A stretch of DNA of 33,928 nt from Streptomyces sp. SM1 (GCF_002910825.1 NZ_NEUB01000916.1:1-33928); one strand, 5' to 3'; positions 1 through 8,717 are shown, numbered from the stretch's first letter. Made by a program: numbers and translations. Notes: generated by a model from the letters alone, not told the origin.

Positions 1-68
1 CGGCCTGGCCGGGCCCGGCTCACCGCCTCGGCCGTGCGGTCACTCGGCCGCCACCGTAGCGCCTCCCT

Positions 69-99
69 CTCCCCGGCCGGCGGGCTGCCGGCCGGGGAG
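69..99 (-). terminator. Strong hairpin terminator of the ridA-like gene
   Basis: A perfect 13-bp inverted repeat (arms 69-81 and 87-99, sequence ctccccggccggc and its complement) with a 5-nt loop lies about 20 bp past the stop of the leftward ridA-like gene. There is no T tract, as is usual in streptomycetes. Position and stem strength support an intrinsic terminator. Confidence 0.75.
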
Positions 100-118
100 G
101 CCGCGACGGAGTGCCGGG

Positions 119-427
119 TCAGTTCCCGGAGCCGACGACGGCGGTGACGCGGATCTCCACGCGCATGTCGGCGAGGCCGAGGACCGTGACGCCGGTCTCG
201 GTCCAGATCGGCGCACGGCCGCCGAGACGGCGGCGGAACTGCTCGGCCATGACCCTGTTGTGGTCGTCGCCGATGGCGTCGTCTCCCGGCGCGACCTTGT
301 GGTACGAGTTGACGTGGATGACGTCCTTCCATGTCGCGCCGACCGTGGCGAGCGTGCGCTCCACGTTGTCGAAGGCCTGGACGATCTCGTCCTCCAGTGA
401 GTCGGGGACGACCAGGTCGTCATCCAC
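119..427 (-). CDS. RidA/YjgF-like protein, 5' end uncertain
   Basis: RidA-family proteins are small trimeric enamine/imine deaminases that remove reactive intermediates made by PLP enzymes. The reading has the family core (DDDLVVPDSLEDEIVQAF, then APIW, then the C-terminal MRVEIRVTAVV with its conserved Arg). The only canonical start in frame is the GTG at 427, giving 102 aa, shorter than the usual ~130. The frame continues upstream with convincing family sequence (TFGIAPGQGEKLHAALGY, then AVRVGDRVETSGQAG) to about 544, where an ACG codon sits 6 nt after GAGGG, preceded by an in-frame TGA at 554-556. Either translation starts at ACG 544, or an ATG was lost. The gene faces the MarR regulator across a short shared control region. 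The family is likely; that it is functional is uncertain. Confidence 0.7.
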   Translation of the reverse strand: MDDDLVVPDSLEDEIVQAFDNVERTLATVGATWKDVIHVNSYHKVAPGDDAIGDDHNRVMAEQFRRRLGGRAPIWTETGVTVLGLADMRVEIRVTAVVGSGN

Positions 428-591
428 CCCGGCCTGACCGGAGGTCTCGACCCGGTCCCCGACGCGGACGGCTCCGCTGTAGCCGAGGGCCGCGTGCAGC
501 TTCTCTCCCTGGCCCGGAGCGATGCCGAAGGTGACGGTGCTCGTGAGGGTCCCTCATTCCTGTCCATGGGGTGCGTTTCCTCCGTAATGAG

Positions 592-607
592 TTCACGCGT
601 AAAGTGA
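592..607. promoter_or_regulatory. Putative MarR operator, copy 1
   Basis: TTCACGCGTAAAGTGA has palindromic TCAC/GTGA arms and is the first of two related 16-bp sites between the divergent ridA-like and marR genes. It shares TTCA and AAAGTGA with copy 2. A role as binding site for the adjacent MarR protein is inferred. Confidence 0.5.
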
Positions 608-624
608 GACTAGTGAGCGATGAC

Positions 625-640
625 TTCAAACGCAAAGTGA
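625..640. promoter_or_regulatory. Putative MarR operator, copy 2
   Basis: TTCAAACGCAAAGTGA lies 33 bp (about three helical turns) from copy 1, in the same orientation, and 32 bp before the marR start. The helical phasing suits two regulator dimers on one DNA face. It is inferred from repetition and location only. Confidence 0.5.
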
Positions 641-671
641 TGGCGGACGGCGCCGGAGGGCGGGGAGATCC

Positions 672-1163
672 ATGAGCGGTACGGGCGGACACCACCAGGA
701 CGACGAGGAGCTGCGATGGCTCGACGAGCAGGAGAAGGCGGCGTGGACGGGGCTGATCTCGCTCGTCCTGCTGCTGCCCGGCAAGCTGGAGTCGCCGCTG
801 CGGCAGGAACACGGCCTCACCCTGTTCGAGTACCTGGTACTCAGCCACCTCTCCGAGGCCCCGCGGCGCACGCTGCGGATGGGGGAACTCGCCTTCCTCG
901 CCAGCGGATCGCTCTCCCGCCTGTCCAACGTCGTCAAACGCTGTGAACAGCGCGGCTGGGTCGCACGGACACCCGACCCGGCCGACGGCCGCTACACCCT
1001 CGCCGAACTCACCGACGCGGGTTTCGACACCGTGCGCCTGGCGGCGCCCACACACCTGCGCGCCGTACGCCGCATCGTCCTCGACTCGCTCAACGCGACC
1101 GACCAGAAGGCACTCACCCGCATCGCGCGGAAGCTCCGCATCGTCCCCGACGACTTCGGCTGA
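672..1163 (+). CDS. MarR family transcriptional regulator
   Basis: This 163-aa winged-helix regulator has the MarR layout. An N-terminal helix (about residues 15-45) is followed by the recognition-helix region MGELAFLASGSLSRLSNVV (about 73-92) and the wing DPADGRYTLAELTDAG (about 105-120), then C-terminal dimerisation helices. MarR proteins bind palindromic sites as dimers and are usually released by small phenolic or xenobiotic ligands; the ligand here cannot be read. The ATG at 672 follows GGGGAG with good spacing. It is divergent from the ridA-like gene, with two operator-like 16-bp repeats in between, so it probably controls that gene and itself. The gene is intact and ends in a region shared with the convergent mannosidase gene, separated by a perfect hairpin. 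Confidence 0.85.
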   Translation: MSGTGGHHQDDEELRWLDEQEKAAWTGLISLVLLLPGKLESPLRQEHGLTLFEYLVLSHLSEAPRRTLRMGELAFLASGSLSRLSNVVKRCEQRGWVARTPDPADGRYTLAELTDAGFDTVRLAAPTHLRAVRRIVLDSLNATDQKALTRIARKLRIVPDDFG

Positions 1164-1300
1164 CGGCCCTCCCTCACGGCGACTCGGCGGCGGAGCACGA
1201 CACGGGGCGCTGCGGGCGACGCGTCCGGGGGCACCGTGGACGTACTCGGCGGCCGCACGCCGGGGACCGTACCGCCGCACCGGTCCGGCAGCCCGAACGC

Positions 1301-1337
1301 CGGTGGCAGCGTGACCGACGCGGTCACGCTGCCACCG
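1301..1337. terminator. Bidirectional hairpin terminator
   Basis: Arms 1301-1317 and 1321-1337 form a perfect 17-bp stem (cggtggcagcgtgaccg and its complement) with a 3-nt loop. It lies between the convergent marR gene (ends 1163) and the mannosidase gene (ends 1367) and can serve both strands. Confidence 0.85.
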
Positions 1338-1366
1338 AACGACCTCACGGGCGAGAGGGTGGGGTA

Positions 1367-4300
1367 CTACCCGAGAGTGATCGCGTAGACCTGCACCCGA
1401 GGATCGTTCCGCAGGCCGAGAGAGCGAACGGTCTTCGAGGCGTCGAGGTCCGCGGAGGACGCGAACAGCCGCACCGGCGGTCCGTCCACCCCCTGCCCGC
1501 GCTTGATCCGGTGCGGCATCTCCAGCGCCACGGTGCCGCCCTGCGGTGCCGCCCCCGCCCAGTCGCCCACGGTGACCGGCACTTCGCCGGTGGTGCCGTC
1601 GGTGTAGCGGACGGTGAGCAGGGTCGTCACCGGGCCGTGGTGGGCCGCGGCGACCAGGCGCAGCGTCGCGTACGACCCGGCCGGGAGCAGCATGGCCTGA
1701 CCGCGGGCCTCCACGAAGTTCTCGGCCGTCCCGGACGGATCGGGAGCGTGGTAGGTCACGCCGTCCCGGACGAACGGACCCGCCGCCGGCAGCAGATCAC
1801 CGTCGTAGCTCCATCCCGCGCCGTCGAAGTCGCCCTCGTCGGAGGCCGCGACGGTCGCGGTGCCGTCGTGGTTCACCTCCTTGCCCAGATCCACGGCACA
1901 TGCCTCACCGGCGTCCGTGGCGCAGCGGGCCGCGGGGCGCACCTCGACGGTCGCGACGCGTTCCACGCCCGGCACACCGTGCGCGGCCGCCGTGATCCGT
2001 ACGGTGTAGGAACCCGGCGCGGTGCCCGCCGGGACGGTCACGTCCACCGCCGTGGTCCGCTGGACCGGCAGCCGCCGGGACACGAGCGGGAAGGGCCCGG
2101 CGGTCTTCACCGTCCAGCCCCGGGGAGCCGTCGCGCGGACACCCACCCGCAGCGTGCCGGGGGACTGGCCCAGTACGTCCAGCCGCAGACGGACCCGTTG
2201 CGGACTGTCGGCCGTCGGCAGGACGTCGGAAGCGGTTCGGAGCGACGCGTCGAGGTGCCGGCGGGAATCGGCTGCCGCGCGGTTCACCGACGGCGGTTCC
2301 GCCCCCTTGCCCGTACCCCACGCCGACGGCTCGCCGGTCATCTCGAAGGAGAGGTCTCCGCCCTGGGCGACCGTGTCCCAGTCCAGCCAGGTGGCGCGCA
2401 GATTCTTCCCGCCGAACTTGGCCCGCTTCACATAACGTTGGGAGTCGCTCGCGCCCGGTGCCCTGACGGTCAGGGTGCCGCCCTGCCTGGTCCCGTGGTC
2501 GCCGATGCGGATGACCGCCGACGGGAACTGGGGGCTGGAGACGGCGAGGAAGCCGCCACCGTTCGTCGTCGGGTACAGGCCGAGGGAGGAGAAGACGTAC
2601 CAGGCCGACATGGTGCCCAGATCGTCGTTGCCGGTCATGCCGTCGGGCCCGTCCGTGAACAGCGTCATCGCGGCGCGGACCACGGTGGCCGTCCTGGCGG
2701 GCGCGCCGGCCCACAGGTACATGTACGGGGAGTGCAGATCGGGCTCGTTGTTCGGATTGTAGGTCGGCTTCCCGTAGTAGTCGTACGGGGCCGAGATCCA
2801 CTCCTCGCGAGCCGTTCCGGCGGGGTCCTCGAAGAGCTTGTCGTACGCGAAGAAGGCGTCGAGCCGCTTCTCGGTCTGCCGCTTGCCGCCCATCAGGGAT
2901 ACCAGCCCGGCCGGGTCCTGCGGCACCAGCCACTGGTACTGGTGCGCGCCGCCCTCATGGAACTGGTGGCCCGCCTCGACGGGGTCGTACGGCGTCAGCC
3001 AGGTGCCGTCGGTCGTGCGCGGACGGAACTGGTCGATGGAGGAATCCCACAGGTTCCGGTACCACTGGCCGCGCGCCGCGAACACCCGGGCGTCCGCCGT
3101 GTGCCCCAGCGCCTTGGCCATCAGGGCCAGCGACGCGTCCGCCGCCGCGTACTCCAGGGTCGCCGAAGCGGGGTGACGGCAGTCGTTGTCGCCGCCCTTG
3201 TCGGGACAGTCCTTCCCCGGCTCCAGTCCGCTGGGTATGTAGCCACGCTCCCGGTAGGAGGCGATGCCGGCACGGCCGTTGTACGGGGAGTCGTCCGGCG
3301 GCGGTCCGAGGGCGTTCTTCCTGAGGAGCGCGTACGCCTCCTTCTCGTGGCCCGCGAGGAGGCCCTTGGACCACGCCTCGACCAGGAACGGAGTCACCGG
3401 GTCACCGGTCATGATGTTGGTCTCGCTGTTGGCGAGCGACCAGCGGGGCAGCCAGCCGCCGTCCCGTCCGATCGCGACGACCGACAGTGCGACATCGCGG
3501 GCGACCTTCGGCTGCAGCATCTGCAGCAGCTGGTTCTGCGGCCGGTGCGTGTCCCACAGCGACAGGTTCTGGTAGGGCGTGAACCCCGAGGCGGTATGGG
3601 TCTTCCCGTCGAATCCCGCGTACCGGCCGTCGACGTCTCCGGCGAGGTTCGGGTGCAGTTGAGCGTGGTAGAGAGCCGTGTAGAACGCGCGCTGCCGCTC
3701 GGTGGAACCGCCGCCGATCCTCACGGCGGCGAGCTGCCGCTCCCAGGTCGCGTGCAGCGCCGTACGGGTGGCGTCGAAGTCGTAGGAGTCGTCCGTCTCC
3801 GCCTCGAGGTTCTTCCTGGCGCCCTCGACACCCGTGTAGGAGAGTCCCACCTTGACGACCACGTCACGGTCGGCGCGTGCGTCGAAGGTCACCCACGCAC
3901 CGTTCCCGCCCTCGCCGGCCGCCTCCCGCTCACCGGGGGTGGGGGTGCTGCCCCGCCAGGTGCCGTGCGAGGCGAACGGCCTGTCGAAGGCCGCCGTGAA
4001 GTAGACGGTGTGCCGGTCCTTGCCCGCGCAGAAGTTGCCCGCCTCGACACGCCCCTCGACGGTCCGGTCGCCGACGACACGCACCTCCGAGCTGTACACC
4101 CGCTGGTTGCCTTACCCGTGTTGAACAGGACGTTGGCACGGTCGGTCGAGGGGAAGGTGTACCGCTGCCATCCCGTACGGGGCGTGGCGGTCAGCTCGGC
4201 GTCGATGTCGTACGTCTTCAACCCCACGCGGTAGTAACCCGGTTCGGCGTCCTCGTCGTCGTGCGAGTAGGCCGAGCGGTAGGCATCGGGGTCGACGCTG

Positions 4301-4650
4301 TCGACCGCTCCGGTCGTCGGCATCAGGGGCAGCTCGCCCATGACGGAGCAGCCGACGCCGGACAGGTGGGTCTGGCTGAACCCGTGGATCCTGTCCTGCT
4401 GGTAGTCGTAGCCTCCCTGGCCGCCGGTGTCCGGGCTGACCTGGACCATGCCGAAGGGGGCGCTCGCGCCGGGAAAGGTGTTGCCGAAGTTCTGTGTCCC
4501 GATGAACGGGTTGACCAGGGAGGTGAGCCGCGGAGCGGCGGCGGGCGCCTGGGCGGCGGCCGGTGCCGGGCTCAGGGCGCCGCCGGCAACGAGCAGTGCC
4601 GTGAGGACTGCTGACGCGCGGTGACGCAATCGGCGAAGGGGTCTGTGCAT
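1367..4650 (-). pseudogene. Secreted GH92 alpha-mannosidase, frameshifted
   Basis: GH92 enzymes are calcium-dependent exo-alpha-mannosidases, mostly acting on alpha-1,2 linkages of glycans. The start at 4650 follows AGGAG and encodes a Sec signal peptide (residues 1-34, AAAQA cleavage area), then the family N-domain with NPFIGT (47-52) and APFGMVQVSPDT. Reading breaks near codon 181 (4105-4111): FNTGKA passes out of frame and YSSEVRVVGDRTVEG resumes in another frame, consistent with loss of one base (GCA-ACC-AGC for GCA-AAC-CAG). The rest contains EGGAHQYQW (catalytic Glu region, near 2940) and GNDDLGTMSAWYVFSS (near 2610), then a C-terminal NEW3-like beta domain and a galactose-binding-like domain. 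Rejoined length is about 1,094 aa. The 910-residue downstream frame has no signal peptide, so no secreted enzyme is expected unless the indel is a sequence error. Confidence 0.9.
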
Positions 4651-4717
4651 GGAAACGGTCTCCTGTTCCGCACCCGTCGGTGCAGCGCAAAGGCGTTACC
4701 CGGCTGGATGGAAGCGG

Positions 4718-4747
4718 ACTAGATCACGCGCCTGACATCGTTGTCAA
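4718..4747 (-). promoter_or_regulatory. Promoter of the GH92 gene
   Basis: Read leftward there is a consensus -35 TTGACA (4747-4742), an 18-bp spacer and a -10-like TCTAGT (4723-4718). It would give a leader of about 60 nt ahead of the mannosidase start at 4650. This is one of the few consensus sigma-70-type promoters visible in the window. Confidence 0.55.
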
Positions 4748-4758
4748 AAGCTTCGACA
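4742..4758. promoter_or_regulatory. Operator-like palindrome over the GH92 -35 box
   Basis: TGTCAAAAGCTTCGACA is a 17-bp imperfect palindrome (TGTC/GACA outer arms, AA/TT inner pairs) covering the -35 hexamer. LacI- and GntR-type sugar regulators often use such sites at glycosidase promoters. The regulator is not in this window, so assignment is inferred. Confidence 0.4.
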
Positions 4759-4911
4759 CCGTCTGGTACCGGCACTTCGGCCCGCCACGGCGCCCGCCAC
4801 GGCCGCCCGGCGCGACCCGCACGCCGTGCGAGGCGGGAACGTGGGCGCGCGAGGCGGGTACGCGGGGCGCGTGTCACCTGAAGCCCTCCCGCCCCACCTA
4901 AGCTGGAGCCC

Positions 4912-6144
4912 ATGACCCCGGTACAGAAGGAAGGCCCGCGCGCGCTGCTCGCCGGGGCTTCGCGTCGGTGGGTACGACTGCTGCCGTGGGCCCTGGTGTT
5001 CGTGCTGTGCGTCGCCCTGCTGCCCACCACCATCCAGGTGCTGAGCGTCGACTACGGCCTGCACGGCGGCATCGCGAGCGCGCTGGCCGTTGCCCAGGCG
5101 GCGCCGCTGCTGCTGGCCGTCGTCCACCCGCTGCGGGCCTGGTGCGTGATCTTCGCCGCCGACGTGGCCGGGGCGCTCGCCCTGCGCACCGTCGACTTCG
5201 AGGAGCGGCTGCTGTAGCCGTTCCCGCCCATGGAGATCGTCGGGTACATCGGCCTCTGCCTCGCCCTCGGCCTGCGCGAGCGGCGCCGGACGCTGCTGCT
5301 GGTATGGCTGGCGACGGCGGGCGCGAACGTCGGACTCGGGTTCGTCGCGCCGCACGGCACGAGCGCGAAGAACCTCCTGCTCACCATCCTCGGCGGCGTC
5401 GCGCTCCTGCTCGCCGTCGCGCTCCGCGAGCGGTACGAGGTCCAGCGCAGGCTCGCCGAACAGGAGACGATCAGCGAGGCCGAGCGCGAACGGCGGACGC
5501 TGCTGGAGGAACGCGCGCGCATCGCACGAGAGTTGCACGACGTGGTGGCGCACCACATGTCCGTCATCACGGTGCAGGCGGACACCGCGGCGTACCGTCT
5601 CGACGGCCTTCCCGCGGACGTGCAGGAGGAGTTCACGTCCATCGCGGCCACCGCGCGCGAGTCGCTCGGCGAGATGCGACGGCTCCTGGGCGTACTGAGG
5701 AACGAGGAGGCGCACGGCGAGCTGATGCCGCAGCCGGGTCTGACCCGGATCGGGCAGCTCGTGGAAGCGACCGTGCGGGCGGGCATGCCGGTGGAGTTCA
5801 CGCCCTGCGACGCCGATGTGCCGGAGGCGGTGGGCCTCTCCGCGTACCGCATCGTCCAGGAGGCCCTCGCGAACGTCGTACGGCACGCGCCGGGCGCTCC
5901 GACGCAGGTGTCGGTGTGGGATTCTGTCTCGGCGGACGGTGCGCGGCTCAACGTCCTCGTCGTCAACGGGCCGCCGCCCGAGCTTCCCGCCGCACCGCTC
6001 GAGGAGGGCGGCACCGGGCACGGCCTGGTGGGCATGCGGGAGCGGGCACGGCTCGCGGGCGGCACCCTCGACGCGGGGCCGCTGCCCGACGGCGGCTTCC
6101 GGGTGGCCGCCCAACTGCCCCTGACCGACAAGGAGTCCCTGTGA
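4912..6144 (+). pseudogene. NarL-type sensor histidine kinase interrupted by amber codon
   Basis: The ATG at 4912 (GGAG upstream) begins a membrane sensor with hydrophobic segments around residues 20-95. At codon 102 (5215-5217) a TAG interrupts an otherwise continuous frame: ...FEERLL, stop, PFPPMEIVGYIG.... The frame then runs uninterrupted to 6144 with more membrane segments, the HisKA_3 box ELHDVVAHHMSVI (phospho-acceptor His about 209), the N box IVQEALANVVRHAP and the G box GHGLVGMRERARLAGG. A Trp codon (TGG to TAG) is the simplest ancestor. Re-initiation at ATG 5230 would make a soluble-side kinase core lacking the first membrane segments. It overlaps the response regulator start by 4 bp (GTGA). 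Known partner role: autophosphorylate and phosphorylate the following regulator. Confidence 0.88.
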
Positions 6145-6833
6145 CGACGCGCGTCATCATCGTCGACGACCAGGCCATGGTGCGGGCCGGCTTCGCCGCG
6201 CTGCTGGCCGCCCAGAGCGACATCGACGTGGTGGGCGAGGCCCCCGACGGTGCGCAGGGCGTCGAGCTGAGCCGGCGCAGCCATCCCGATGTGGTGCTGA
6301 TGGACGTCCGCATGCCCGAGATGGACGGCCTCGAGGCCACGCGCCGCATCCTCGCACCCCCGCCGGGCGGTGGAGACACTGCTGTGGGGGACCGCCGGCC
6401 GCGCGTCCTGATGCTCACCACGTTCGACGTCGACGACTACGTCTACGAGGCGCTGCGGGCGGGCGCGAGCGGTTTCCTGCTGAAGGACGCTCCGCCGGCC
6501 GACCTCATCGCGGCGGTGCGCGTGGTGGCCTCGGGCGACGCGCTGCTCGCCCCGTCCGTGACGCGCCGCCTCATCGCGGACTTCGCCCGGCAGCGTCCCG
6601 CCGCCCGCGGCAAGCCCGTGCAGCGCCTCAAGGCCCTCACCCAACGCGAGACCGAGGTCCTCACCCTGGCGGCCCGCGGCCAGTCCAACGCGGAGATCGC
6701 GTCGACGCTGGTGCTGGCCGAACAGACGGTGAAGACGCACGTGAGCCGCGTCCTCACCAAGCTCGACCTGCGCGACCGCGCCCAGGCGGTGGTCTTCGCG
6801 TACGAATCGGCGCTGGTGACCCCGGGGGAGTAG
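6141..6833 (+). CDS. NarL/LuxR-family response regulator
   Basis: A 230-aa two-domain regulator. The receiver domain (about 3-125) has the acidic pair D9-D10, phospho-acceptor D55 in VLMDVRMPEMDG, and the conserved Lys in FLLKDAPP. The C-terminal LuxR-type helix-turn-helix (about 165-225) reads LTQRETEVLTLAARGQSNAEIA then LVLAEQTVKTHVSRVLTKLDL. The GTG start at 6141 overlaps the kinase TGA by 4 bp, so the two are translationally coupled. It is intact, while its kinase carries a nonsense codon; if the kinase is lost, this regulator would depend on cross-talk or acetyl phosphate. The targets cannot be read. About 690 bp without a confident gene follow. Confidence 0.9.
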   Translation: MTTRVIIVDDQAMVRAGFAALLAAQSDIDVVGEAPDGAQGVELSRRSHPDVVLMDVRMPEMDGLEATRRILAPPPGGGDTAVGDRRPRVLMLTTFDVDDYVYEALRAGASGFLLKDAPPADLIAAVRVVASGDALLAPSVTRRLIADFARQRPAARGKPVQRLKALTQRETEVLTLAARGQSNAEIASTLVLAEQTVKTHVSRVLTKLDLRDRAQAVVFAYESALVTPGE

Positions 6834-6939
6834 GACGGCGCCGACCCCGCCCCCGTCCGGAGAACAACGACCCGCGTCCCCGACCCCACACGGAACCGGC
6901 CACCGGCACCCGGCCACGGGGCGCTCCACCGGGACGAGC

Positions 6940-7346
6940 CCGCTCCACCACCCCGGACGCCCCAGACACCGCTCCCGGATCCCGGCGCGCGGACATGGCG
7001 GCAACGGGCCGACGACCTGCGCGTACGCCGGCCCGGCCGTTCCGCCGCCGGGGTTCCGGCACGAGCCGAGTCAGCGGGTGGCCCCTTCTCGGTGCCGGTC
7101 CTCGTGCCCTCGGCACGTGCGGGGCGGTGCCGGGTCGGCGCCCCACGCATGCCACGCTCGCGCCGACAGGGCCGTCCCGACCCCGGTTTCCCGGCACGTG
7201 CCGGGCAGGGATCCCCCCCCACCCCGGTACTGGCCGTCGCGCCTCCCGGACCCGGCGCACGCGGGGCCGCAACGGGTCGACACCCCACCCATGCCTCGCA
7301 CGCGCGGACCGGCTGTCCCGTTTCCGGCACCTGCCGAGCAGGGGGA
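6940..7346. repeat. Three degenerate ~135-bp tandem repeats in a non-coding stretch
   Basis: The gap between the response regulator and 7526 (about 690 bp) has no convincing gene. It contains three diverged direct copies whose best-conserved parts are at 6995-7078, 7121-7211 and 7262-7346. Each has a gcaacggg/gccgggtcg block, then ccccac.catgcc.cgc, then a conserved end ttccggcac.tgccgagcaggg. The spacers between them also resemble each other. Several frames stay open on both strands because of GC content, but the encoded Pro/Arg/Gly-rich sequences are not conserved between copies, so coding is unlikely. A 12-bp perfect palindrome ctaccgcggtag follows at 7419-7430. Confidence 0.6.
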
Positions 7347-7525
7347 TCTTCCCTCCCGGCGCCACCTCCGCCAACTCCCCACCCCCGGCGGAAGGCGGAG
7401 CCGTCCCTCATCCACCCCCTACCGCGGTAGCACTCCCACATCGCCACCCGGGTATGACGCCCGGCGCACAGCCGTCCGCGCACACTCCACCCAGTCGGCA
7501 CGAGAAGATCGCGAAAGGGCGGAAC

Positions 7526-7657
7526 ATGAGGCTACGCGGCGGCAAGCGCAAGAGCGGCAAGCGGGAGGAGGCGGACGCCCCACCGGAGGCCCCTGTCGCC
7601 ACACCCGGTGCCGCGGTCGCTGAGAGAACCAGGTCGTTGAAGGTGGAGTGGTTGTAG
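7526..7657 (+). CDS. Small hypothetical basic protein
   Basis: A possible 43-aa product with a very basic start (MRLRGGKRKSGKREE) and an Ala/Pro-rich tail ending TRSLKVEWL. AAGGG lies 7 nt before the ATG, which is better spacing than other small frames here. No family is recognised and there is no neighbour in operon distance. It could equally be a chance frame; the amino-acid mix is typical of random GC-rich DNA apart from the Lys cluster. Confidence 0.25.
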   Translation: MRLRGGKRKSGKREEADAPPEAPVATPGAAVAERTRSLKVEWL

Positions 7658-8063
7658 TCCTCACTGTGCCCCTGTCTCGTGTCTCGGATCTCGCGTCCCG
7701 AGTCCAGGTCACGGGCGGGCCGGGCGCCGTGTCGGAACGCGCCGTGAGTGAACGCCGGCGCCGTGCGGGGGAGACGTCCGGGCGAGCGGACCGAAGGAGG
7801 GTGTGCCGGGCGCGCGACCTCGGCGACGGCAAGGGCGTGTCGGCCAACTCCGCTGCCACGACGGCGTGTTCACCCGCCAAGGAAGTCCAGTAATGCTGCA
7901 GTGAGGAACCGGGGGGCTCTCCTCGACGAGCCGGTGCCCCGCCTGCGGCACGTGCACCGCACTCACGATGTCGGTCGTGCGCGGAGCCACCCGCGTCCAA
8001 CCACCCTTGCGCCGTGTCCCCGGCACTCGGACTTCCGGGCCCGATCCGCTCTGGCACGGAGTC
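7658..8063. other. Non-coding stretch, nothing identified
   Basis: About 400 bp upstream of the XRE regulator gene. Open frames exist on both strands but none has recognisable domain sequence, a ribosome site with good spacing, or start-to-stop composition unlike background. No strong hairpin or tRNA-like fold was seen by eye. Confidence 0.4.
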
Positions 8064-8080
8064 CTTGCCGTCATGGCAAG
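8064..8080. promoter_or_regulatory. Palindrome at the XRE gene start (putative autoregulatory site)
   Basis: CTTGCCGTCATGGCAAG has perfect 6-bp arms (CTTGCC/GGCAAG) around 5 nt and ends 8 nt before the ATG of the XRE/cupin gene. It sits where a repressor would block transcription or initiation. Autoregulation is an inference from position. Confidence 0.5.
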
Positions 8081-8088
8081 CTGGCCCG

Positions 8089-8717
8089 ATGGACCGCAGG
8101 ACGGATGACGACGTACTGGACGCCGTGGGACCGCGGCTGCGCGCACTGCGCCGTGAGTGCGGAATCACCCTCGCCGACCTCGCGGCGACGACCGGCGTCT
8201 CGGAGAGCACCCTCTCCCGGCTGGAGAGCGGGCAGCGCCGGGCGCCCCTGGAACTGCTGCTGCCGCCGGCCCGTACCTACGACGTCCCGCTGGACGACCT
8301 CGTCGGTGCCCCGCGGACCGGCGACCCCCGGATTCACCTCAAGCCGATCCACCGGTTCGGGATGACCTTCGTGCCGCTCTCCCGGAGGCCGGGCGGGGTG
8401 CACGCCTTCAAAATGGTCATCCCGGCCTGGCCCGGCCTGGCCCGGCCCGGCCCGAACCGCTCGAACCGACCCCGCAGACCCACGAAGGCTTCGAATGGCT
8501 GTACGTGCTCAGCGGCCGCCTGCGGCTGGTGGCCGGCGAACGCGACCTGACGCTGCCGCCGGGCGAGGCGGCCGAGTTCGACACGTCGGTACCGCACTGG
8601 CTGGGCAGCGCCGACGGGGGAGCGGTGGAACTCCTCGTCCTCTTCGGCCTCCAGGGGATGCGCGCACACCTGCGCACCGATCCTCACCGGCCGTCTCGAT
8701 CCCCGGACCGGCCGTGA
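8089..8717 (+). pseudogene. XRE/cupin transcriptional regulator, frame broken by a 10-bp repeat
   Basis: The family couples an N-terminal HTH to a C-terminal cupin sensor. HTH (about residues 12-67): LRALRRECGITLADLA, then VSESTLSRLESGQR. The cupin part reads THEGFEWLYVLSGRLRLV and LPPGEAAEFDTSVPHWLG in a different frame. The break falls at codons 111-121, in 8421-8454, which is three near-perfect copies of CCCGGCCTGG plus a tail. Removing two copies (20 bp), or adding one (10 bp), rejoins the frames; the one-copy version reads MVIPAWPEPLEPTPQTHEGF with no junction residue out of place. As it stands, translation runs to 8550 and gives HTH with a nonsense tail (153 aa). Start: ATG 8089 just after a palindrome. 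Possibly phase-variable. Confidence 0.85.
8421..8454 (+). repeat. 10-bp tandem repeat, three copies, inside the XRE gene
   Basis: Units are CCCGGCCTGG, CCCGGCCTGG and CCCGGCCCGG, followed by a partial CCCG. Because 10 is not a multiple of 3, each gain or loss of a unit shifts the frame between the HTH and cupin halves. One or four copies give an intact protein; two or three do not. Confidence 0.9.

Noticed and set aside
1511..4234. Long open frame of about 900 codons on the plus strand opposite the GH92 gene
   Set aside because: It is a shadow: third-position GC of the minus-strand gene keeps the antisense frame free of stops. The translation is Arg/Gly-rich without domains.
6940..7346. CRISPR array or coding repeat protein
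   Set aside because: Repeat units are about 135 bp, degenerate and lack unique equal-length spacers; encoded residues are not conserved between copies.
7648..7893. Small peptide precursor ending ATTACSPAKEVQ
   Set aside because: Only one Cys, no ribosome site, and no modification enzyme within reach; probably chance frame.
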